A DNA stretch of 43,544 nucleotides. It comes from Leptolyngbya iicbica LK. Lineage in GTDB: Bacteria; Cyanobacteriota; Cyanobacteriia; Phormidesmidales; Phormidesmidaceae. Below, piece by piece: positions 37,674-43,544 of this stretch (its first letter is position 1; every line of letters starts with the position of its first letter). The translations under genes and the position numbers were made by a program. Below the pieces are notes generated by a model. That model was not told where the DNA came from, searched no databases, and was given only the letters and a program-made list of their open reading frames with translations. The DNA lies in contig NZ_QVFV01000011.1 of NCBI RefSeq assembly GCF_004212215.1, positions 60,632 through 104,175 on the forward strand. Direction: 5' to 3'.

Positions 37674-38581
37674 TCCACCGCTGTGACCGGCGATCGCTGT
37701 TGCAACAATTGCAAAAAGGCAAAAACCCCAGGGGGATGCAGCGCCTCTGCCAGTACGATCGCGCCCACCTGACGTTCGAGGGGGACAGGTAACCGCGCAA
37801 TGCTCACCCCAGGGGGAATCGGATGGGCCGACAGCGACGGCACGATCGCCGCCCCCAAGCCCTGCGCCACCATGCTGAGAATGGTGCTCGTCTCACGAAA
37901 CTGATACCGCGGCTTGAGGGTAAACCCCGCTCGCTGAAAATGCGCCTGCACCGCCTCAAAGCAACTATTGTCTTCGGGATAAACAATCAGCGCCAGGGCC
38001 ATGAGTTGTTCCCAGGTCAAGGTCGGATCAGGGGGCTCAGCGGTCGGCGGCAACAGTACCCAAAACGGATCGCTCATGAGTTCCCAACTCTCAAACTCCT
38101 CACTGGTCGGCAAAAACGAGATGCCAATATCCGCCTTGCCACAGCGAATCTGTTCCTCAACATAGCCAAAGTCGTAATGCTCGGTGATGGTAACCGCGAT
38201 CGCCGGATGCTCTTTGTTGAACTGCGCCACCATCCGCGGCAATAAGTTGGCTGCCGCCCCACGAAACGTCGCAATCCTCACTTCACCGCCCTGCAAACCT
38301 TTGTGCAGGTTGGCCGTCTGTTGCATTTGCTCCAACAGATGCAAGACCTCTCGCGCCTGTTGCGTCACAGCGGTACCTGCTGGCGTCAGCTGAGCCCCGT
38401 GGCGACCTCGCGCCAGCAAAATCACCCCCAGCTCATCTTCTAACGTGGCGATCGCGTGACTGACTGTCGGTTGAGTCAGCCCCAACTCCAACGCCGCCTC
38501 ACCAAAACTACCAAAATCAGCCACCGCTACTAGCGCCCGAATTTGGGAAAGCTTGGGACCATTTTGATGGGCTTTGCTCAC
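37670..38581 (-). CDS. LysR-family transcriptional regulator
   Basis: A 303-residue regulator. The N-terminal winged helix-turn-helix is typical (LSQIRALVAVADFGSFGEAALELGLTQPTVSHAIATLEDELG). The C-terminal part is a substrate-binding periplasmic-protein-like effector domain (about 95-295; VRIATFRGAAANLLPRMV; GLGAAIVPSLS). It is convergent with the CodA-like gene, overlapping by 4 bases, so it may sense a substrate or product of the neighbouring enzymes. This is positional inference. The start is the ATG at 38581. LysR proteins often bind their own upstream region, here the long spacer before cyAbrB. Confidence 0.92.
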   Translation of the reverse strand: MSKAHQNGPKLSQIRALVAVADFGSFGEAALELGLTQPTVSHAIATLEDELGVILLARGRHGAQLTPAGTAVTQQAREVLHLLEQMQQTANLHKGLQGGEVRIATFRGAAANLLPRMVAQFNKEHPAIAVTITEHYDFGYVEEQIRCGKADIGISFLPTSEEFESWELMSDPFWVLLPPTAEPPDPTLTWEQLMALALIVYPEDNSCFEAVQAHFQRAGFTLKPRYQFRETSTILSMVAQGLGAAIVPSLSAHPIPPGVSIARLPVPLERQVGAIVLAEALHPPGVFAFLQLLQQRSPVTAVD

Positions 38582-39799
38582 AACACTCCCCCAAACAAAC
38601 TGTTCAAATTATGCCTAAGTCCCGCCAAAACGTCTGAACGGATGTTGAGAACAGTAACCTTGGCCGACGGCGGCCAAATTTTCAATTTTTCCGATTATTA
38701 AAGGTTGACATCTAGCTGGCGAACGAAATTTGATCGCCAAAATTGCCCCCTCGTTAACCTTGGCAGTGCCCAGCAACCGTTCGAAAACCGATCTTTCAGC
38801 TCGATTGAATTTGATTATCTGAGGTGCCCCATTCAGCTAGACTTATCCTAACTAACCCGTCATGGTGAGAACAGCCTTTAGGAACTTCGTGCGCATTCTT
38901 GGCTGATGCGCCGCAACCGTCTTGATTAGTCAATCGCGCGACCCCAACATCTGTATAATTTGCGATCGCGATCCACTAAGCATAATTTTCACCCAGTCAA
39001 CCCTTTTCCGTCGCTAGATTGACCCGCAGAACAGCGCTTGAGAACGCCTTCTAAATTCGCCAATTTGCCTGTGGGTAAAAGCCGATATCTGGCCTGCGAT
39101 CGTCAGCCACCAGACAAAATTAGGATCCTCTCTTGCTTGACTATCCACCGCCCCAGCAAGCGCCACAACTTCCCATGACATCACAGTTACATGACCTTTC
39201 TGTTAAGTGGAATAACGACTTGCGGCATGTCGATTTCCGCCTCATCATCAATTCAGCTCAAAAAAACTGAGAATCAAACACATCATGTCTGGGCTCATAT
39301 CATCAGCAAGCGTTATCGGTCACTGACTGCAGGCATTTGACAGTTAAATGAAACAAAGCATCAGCGTTCGAGTGGAAAGGTTAGCCCCGCTGAGCCAGAA
39401 AAACATGTCACGGCTAAGTCCACTTTAACTAGGCAGTGCTGATCACCGACAATAGTATTGACAATATTGAATCTACTCATCTAGGAAATGAGCATTTCTT
39501 AGCGGAGAAAAGGCGATTCAGTCATTATTCAGCCAATTCTTCTGCGAATAATCCTGCTTAAATCTTTCCTGAAGGCCCCAACTTCTAATACAATTTATGT
39601 GTTCATCATTCATCAGTGTGAATATAATACAAATAATTCGCCGGATGAATGGCCAATAGGCGATATGAAGCGTTTTTAGGTTCAGCAAGCTTAGTTTTCT
39701 GAAACTGACGATTAGTTCTCTACACGCGGTGTCAAAAACTAGCGGTAAGATGCATTCATCCCCTGTGGTAATCACTGTTACGGAGAGGTTCCCTCACTA
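38582..39799. other. 1.2-kb spacer between LysR and cyAbrB genes
   Basis: I find no credible gene. The stretch is more AT-rich than its surroundings, has a TTGACA at 39458-39463 without a matching -10 box, and a short hairpin GAAATG / CATTTC (39486-39499). An 85-codon minus-strand frame (39518-39775) has odd composition and no known family. The region may hold a long regulatory leader or small RNA for the downstream regulator. Confidence 0.45.
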
Positions 39800-40183
39800 A
39801 TGGCAAGCACCAAAACAGATGCGCTGACGGGCAAGGCCCTACTGCAAAAAGTTAAAGATTTAGCCCATCTAACCAAGCGAGAAAAGGCTCGGGAGTGTGG
39901 TTACTACACCACGACAAAAGATGGCCAAATTCGAGTCGATGTGACTGGTTTCTATGATGCGCTGCTCGAAGCACGCGGCATTCAGCTAGATCCTGACAAA
40001 GGCAAAGATGGTCGTGGCCGTGAACCCACGTATCGTGTAAGCGTTCATAAAAATGGTCAGATTGTCATCGGCTCAACCTATACCGATGAAATGGGGTTAA
40101 AACCAGGGGATGAGTTTGAAATCAAGCTGGGCTATAAGCATATTCATTTGATTCAACTAGATGCTGGTGACGAAGCTGAATAA
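39800..40183 (+). CDS. cyAbrB-type transcriptional regulator
   Basis: A 127-residue cyanobacterial AbrB protein. It starts with the family helix LTGKALLQKVKDLAHLTKREKARECGYYTT. The C-terminal AbrB-like DNA-binding part is RGREPTYRVSVHKNGQIVIGSTYTDEMGLKPGDEFEIKLGYKHIHL, almost the family consensus. cyAbrB proteins are abundant global regulators of carbon and nitrogen metabolism. I cannot decide between the two clades (cyAbrB1/cyAbrB2). The ATG at 39800 has GGAGAGG at 39782-39788. A perfect intrinsic terminator follows, so it is monocistronic. Confidence 0.93.
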   Translation: MASTKTDALTGKALLQKVKDLAHLTKREKARECGYYTTTKDGQIRVDVTGFYDALLEARGIQLDPDKGKDGRGREPTYRVSVHKNGQIVIGSTYTDEMGLKPGDEFEIKLGYKHIHLIQLDAGDEAE

Positions 40184-40230
40184 TCGCTTAGCTGAGGATT
40201 AGTCTCCAAAAGTACTGTTCGTTATTTGAA

Positions 40231-40285
40231 TAGCCCAAAAGGAGGGCGATTGCTCACTCAGCGATCGCCCTCCTTTTTTTGGCTA
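40231..40285 (+). terminator. Canonical intrinsic terminator after cyAbrB
   Basis: AAAAGGAGGGCGAT (40237-40250) and ATCGCCCTCCTTTT (40264-40277) form a perfect stem, with T7 at 40274-40280. An outer TAGCC / GGCTA pair (40231-40285) adds length. It is the clearest Rho-independent terminator in the window. Confidence 0.9.
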
Positions 40286-40919
40286 TATGAAAGCCTGCCG
40301 ATCTCACTGGCACTGCGAGTGGGTTAGTTAATGCGCGGCCGATCAGGTCAGCCATGGCCACAAGCAGTAAGTCATCATTGACGAGCCAGCCCATCCGCAG
40401 CCGTTAATGCGGAACAGCGAGTCATGGATAATATTTTTGAATTCCTTCAATCACCCATTTATCCCCGCATGACTAAATTCTCATGGAGTCCACATCGATC
40501 CCTGTCTATGACAGCAGATTTCTATTCTTAATTAGGTAACGACTTGAGTAACACTTAGTTGTCTGAAGTTGCAAAATATTTCGGTCTGACCGCAGAAATG
40601 CGATCGGCATCGCCTGACGGGTAATGTAAGACTATTCAGACTCATCCTTCCCAACACTCAATCTTGATTGGCTCGCTCTCTACTAGATTGGGCTTTTGAT
40701 TCTATCCGCAAGTTCACAACAACCATACGAGTTGGCCGACTCAACAAAGATTGTATAAAGCTACGAAAAATTGATTTTGTTGATTGTGTCCTCTCCGCTT
40801 TGATCAAGTAACGGTCATTTGCCCCAGTGCTTGCCCCAGCGTAAAACTGCCTGATCTGTAGGGCCAGTAGTCAACTTTGGTAGCACGATGGGCACCTCTA
40901 GTCGTCCTTAGGAGTCACC
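40286..40919. other. 630-base spacer, no gene seen
   Basis: It is AT-rich with no long frame. Just before the small gene at 40920 is an 8-codon frame (40888-40911, encoding MGTSSRP) whose TAG stop overlaps that gene's ribosome site. I see no tRNA or other RNA gene. Confidence 0.4.
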
Positions 40920-41138
40920 ATGGGCCTATCTAAAACCATTTGCCAAGGCCATCCCCTTTTGGCTACTAGCCGCGCGGCCATGCCACCTCTGTTGTCGCGG
41001 GTGTCTGCTTCATGCGGTGATTTAGCGCGGGAATATGGTTTTGAGCGTCACCGCCGAGTTTATGCTTGCCCGATCGATTTTCAAGACAATGCGTCGCCTC
41101 AACCTAGCTTTTTAGAAGCCCTATTGGGCGATGGTTAA
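40920..41138 (+). CDS. Small hypothetical protein
   Basis: A 72-residue frame starting at ATG 40920 with an excellent ribosome site (TTAGGAG, five bases before the start). The product (MGLSKTICQGHPLLATSRAA... LEALLGDG) has three Cys, an Arg-rich middle (REYGFERHRRVYACP) and an acidic end. I do not recognise a family. The good translation signal is the main support; codon use is not decisive. It is isolated. Confidence 0.45.
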   Translation: MGLSKTICQGHPLLATSRAAMPPLLSRVSASCGDLAREYGFERHRRVYACPIDFQDNASPQPSFLEALLGDG

Positions 41139-41827
41139 ACGACTACTGGGTGAAATGACGTCGGCGATCGCTCCTCAAGCCGAAATCATCAGTTTTCTCA
41201 AAACGCTACATACGTTTGAGATGGCGTTGACAATAGCGCCCCCACTGTAAATTTTTGTTTGTGCAGCAGCGGACTGATCGAAACTGATCGAATGAGATCA
41301 GCAAGCTTGGTCCAGGTCTAGAACTTTGTCTGGCTCACGGCGATCGCGGGCCAGAGATTGGTACCCAACCTCTGATGCATTGACCAATCGCCCATGTATT
41401 AAGGATTTTCCAAAGGGCGGATGAGTGCGCGATCGCATCCGCCGCTGGCAACCATGAATAGGTATTAGCGTTAATATGTTGGCAACTTCAACGCTAGCCA
41501 AAACTTTGCTCAAAAGAATTTTCTACAAAGTTTTGCTCAGACATTCAGGGTGTCCCCCCTCACGCAACGTAAAGGGAAATAAGCTAGATCAGCTTATGAA
41601 GATCATCAATGGGCAGATCACTGCTCTGGGTCTGCCGTCTTTAGGCTTATTGCACTGGTGCAATGCGGCGCTCTTGGGAGACCCAGTTGGTTTGCTGCTC
41701 ACGCAGTCACAGTTTGTATTGCAAGCGAGTGCTGCACGGCATCCCCTCAATCTCTTTAGAGATTGGTGATGACCAAATGGACCGAATGATTTTCTGAACG
41801 TGTGGTTTGCAGTCGAGAGAGTTAGCC
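41139..41827. other. 690-base spacer with a hairpin; doubtful small frames
   Basis: A hairpin GGCGGATG (41416-41423) with CATCCGCC (41436-41443) encloses a GCGATCG site. A 97-codon plus-strand frame (41476-41769) has no ribosome site and no recognisable product, and a 71-codon minus-strand frame (41298-41513) likewise. The promoter of the MuiA-like gene should be here but is not evident. Confidence 0.4.
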
Positions 41828-43453
41828 GTGCAGATGCCTGAAACTGGTTCCGCAGGAATCATCCCAGTTGAGACTGAGATTGTGGCAGTCACTGTTTACC
41901 CCGAGCAGGCGCGGGTGACTCGCCAAGGACAGCTCGAGGTCAAGACGCCGCAAGTCATCTTAGATATTGGGCCGCTACCAGCCACCCTGGCACCGCCGAG
42001 TATTCAAGCTTATGCCCGAGGAACGGCTCAGGTCATCATCCAAAAACCGACCCTGAAGCCCCTGTTTCGCAACGATGACTGGTTGGCCCAGGAATCCGAA
42101 CTGAGCGATCGCTTTCACCAGGCCGAAACCCAGTTTCACCTTTGCAAAGACGCGATCGCTGGACTCCAGCAACAGCAGACATTTTTACAATCATTGGCCG
42201 ACAAATCCGCCCGGACTTTAGCCCAGGGCCTGGCCCAACAAACGACTGACCTCGCCCACGTGACCGAGTTCACGCAATTCTTAGCCGCCAGCCATCAACG
42301 TTTGAGTAAAGCGATCGCGGAACAAGAGCGACGAAAACATGACCTTGACCACCAGTTGCAAACCACTCGTCAGGCATTGCAGCAGTTTCAAGCCAGCGGC
42401 AAAACCCCCAAATACCACATTCGCCTGCCGCTCATCGTGCAGCAGCCGGGCATCGTCGACCTCAGCATCGTCTACGATGTGACCGAGGCCAAATGGCAAC
42501 CCGCCTATGATGTACGGCTCCAGGCCGATCAGCCCAGCTTGCAAATCGACTGCATCGCCGAAGTGCAGCAGCAGACGGGTGAGGATTGGTCAGCCGTAGC
42601 CTTGAAAGTCTCCACGGCAGTACCAGAAAAAACGCCCGAAATTCCCGATGCAAGCTTGCTCCGCCTCCCTTCCACATTGCACTCTAAGCCCACTGCATCT
42701 GGGACTTCGCAAAAGCGACTGTCTCGCAAGACGGCCAGCCCAATTTTGGATGACACCTACCGCATGCTCGGGGCCGTGCCCGGCAGCGAGATTCCGCCCC
42801 AAAAGGAGAGCGACCCGGTGGGCGACGCCAAGCTACAACCCGCAAACGCCATCATCTGTTTTGTTGCACCCGCGCCAGGCTGTGTGCTGAGTGACGGCGA
42901 AGTGCATCGAGTCCCGGTGGGTCAATTGCAACTCGAAAGCCGTCTCACCTATGTGGCGCTCCCCCAGCGCTGCAGTGCCGCCTATTTATGCGCAGCGTTG
43001 ACCAATCCTGCTGATAAGTGGCCCTTGTTACCTGGCACGGCCTATTTATTCCGCGATGGGGGGTATGTCGGCGCAGAGACATTTGACTACGTGGCGCCCG
43101 GGGCATCCTTTGAACTCAGTTTGGGACTTGATGAGCGGGTACCGATTCAGCGGGAATTAGTCACTCAAAAATCAGAAACCGAAGCGACGGGACGTGATCT
43201 CAGAGCGTATCGTTTAGCTATCTCTAATCCGTTTGACCACGCCATTGATGTCACCGTGATCGAGCAAATTCCCATTAGTCGCTCTGATGAGGTCGTGGTG
43301 CACGTCACTCAGGCCCAACCCACCGTCGACCTAGACCCAGACCATCAATGTCGATGGCTAACGCAATTGGCAGCGCGATCGTCTCAGTACATCTTTTATG
43401 AGTACGAGGTCAAATATCCCCCCGAGGGGGCGCTTTCGAACCTCAATCTCTAA
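41828..43453 (+). CDS. MuiA-like (DUF4139 / DUF4140) protein
   Basis: A 541-residue protein of the mucoidy inhibitor A family. The N-terminal DUF4140 strand-rich region is VETEIVAVTVYPEQARVTRQG. A coiled-coil segment follows (about 95-195; Gln/Leu/Ala-rich). The DUF4139 region starts near YHIRLPLIVQQPGIVDLSIVYDV and includes AKWQPAYDVRLQA and EDWSAVALKVSTA. No signal peptide is apparent. The biochemical role is unknown. GTG 41828 is chosen since GAGAGAG lies six bases upstream; ATG 41834 and TTG 41807 are alternatives. Its stop codon is the last three bases of CTAA, immediately followed by the inverted-repeat-like end of an insertion sequence. Confidence 0.85.
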   Translation: MQMPETGSAGIIPVETEIVAVTVYPEQARVTRQGQLEVKTPQVILDIGPLPATLAPPSIQAYARGTAQVIIQKPTLKPLFRNDDWLAQESELSDRFHQAETQFHLCKDAIAGLQQQQTFLQSLADKSARTLAQGLAQQTTDLAHVTEFTQFLAASHQRLSKAIAEQERRKHDLDHQLQTTRQALQQFQASGKTPKYHIRLPLIVQQPGIVDLSIVYDVTEAKWQPAYDVRLQADQPSLQIDCIAEVQQQTGEDWSAVALKVSTAVPEKTPEIPDASLLRLPSTLHSKPTASGTSQKRLSRKTASPILDDTYRMLGAVPGSEIPPQKESDPVGDAKLQPANAIICFVAPAPGCVLSDGEVHRVPVGQLQLESRLTYVALPQRCSAAYLCAALTNPADKWPLLPGTAYLFRDGGYVGAETFDYVAPGASFELSLGLDERVPIQRELVTQKSETEATGRDLRAYRLAISNPFDHAIDVTVIEQIPISRSDEVVVHVTQAQPTVDLDPDHQCRWLTQLAARSSQYIFYEYEVKYPPEGALSNLNL

Positions 43454-43544
43454 GAGGATGTTTGAGAATTCATCCGAGGTATCAAATTAGGCTAAGCGTC
43501 GCACCATAATCCGAATCATAGCGAGGTAGATGAATGCCTCACTG
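43454..43544 (-). mobile_element. End of an IS5-type insertion sequence (runs off the window)
   Basis: Immediately after the MuiA stop codon the sequence GAGGATGTTTGAGAATTC (43454-43471) looks like an IS5-family terminal inverted repeat. It is preceded by CTAA (43450-43453), a match to the YTAR targets of many IS5-group elements. A transposase C-terminus on the minus strand follows at 43487. The other end lies outside the window, so the target duplication cannot be checked. Confidence 0.7.
43487..43544 (-). CDS. IS5-family transposase, C-terminal fragment
   Basis: The last 18 codons and stop of a transposase continue beyond the window edge. The tail SEAFIYLAMIRIMVRRLA matches the end of DDE transposases of IS5-type elements as I know them. 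The stop codon (43487-43489) lies 33 bases from the proposed element end, a normal spacing. Only the C-terminus is present, so intactness cannot be judged. Confidence 0.7.
   Translation of the reverse strand, partial: SEAFIYLAMIRIMVRRLA

Noticed and set aside
39518-39775. 85-codon minus-strand frame upstream of cyAbrB
   Set aside because: AT-rich codon use unlike its neighbours, no ribosome site, no recognisable domain.
41476-41769. 97-codon plus-strand frame before the MuiA-like gene
   Set aside because: No ribosome site at either possible ATG and no family resemblance; kept only as a note in the spacer entry.

Overview
The window reads as cyanobacterial chromosome. The HIP1 octamer GCGATCGC and its GCGATCG derivatives recur throughout, inside and between genes. 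Several genes belong to cyanobacterial families: cyAbrB regulator, CCB2/CCB4-type cytochrome b6f assembly factor, DUF3155, GAF sensor kinase, GH57 branching enzyme. Base composition is moderately GC-rich and intergenic spaces are long. I cannot name the species; a filamentous Leptolyngbya/Nodosilinea-like lineage is only a guess.

Layout. 1-9.2 kb: hairpin repeat, CBS-domain protein, ADP-forming acyl-CoA synthetase fused to a GNAT acetyltransferase, GAF histidine kinase (possible Hik2/CSK type) divergent from a DUF3155 gene, b6f assembly factor, an orphan protein, a gene-poor stretch, a type IV pilin-like protein and a secreted DUF4399 protein. 9.2-15.6 kb: SF1/AddB-like helicase, GH57 branching enzyme, and a convergent secreted GHL10 glycosidase. 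15.8-18.3 kb: three genes of an alternate (N-type) F-ATPase, atpD-atpC-atpQ. The six genes that normally follow are absent, and the block is bracketed by two copies of a long hairpin element. 18.4-21.3 kb: lipA, an inward-rectifier K+ channel convergent with and overlapping lipA, a MOSC protein and an acylphosphatase. 21.4-29.9 kb: two very large secreted enzymes, an ExeM/NucH-type nuclease and a 5'-nucleotidase/beta-propeller protein, ending in almost identical DUF4114 domains. 30.7-34.7 kb: exbB-exbD, a PAS-GGDEF-EAL protein and a DUF1232 protein. 34.8-38.6 kb: third hairpin element, TIGR03643 protein, and a creatininase-family / CodA-type deaminase / LysR cluster. 38.6-43.5 kb: 1.2 kb without a convincing gene, cyAbrB with a canonical terminator, a gene-poor stretch, a MuiA-like protein, and the end of an IS5-type insertion sequence placed directly on the MuiA stop codon.

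How parts may work together. The nuclease and nucleotidase together would turn extracellular DNA into nucleosides and phosphate; a shared C-terminal domain suggests one export or anchoring route. The creatininase-like and CodA-like enzymes with the LysR gene look like a small N-heterocycle or amide nitrogen-scavenging unit. The atpDCQ block looks like the relic of an accessory, possibly Na+-coupled ATPase.

Most noteworthy: (1) a family of three long hairpins whose stems differ at four positions, each compensated in the opposite arm; (2) the truncated N-ATPase operon bracketed by two of them; (3) the nuclease/nucleotidase pair with a recently duplicated or converted C-terminus. All functions are inferred by eye from sequence; no database search was possible.
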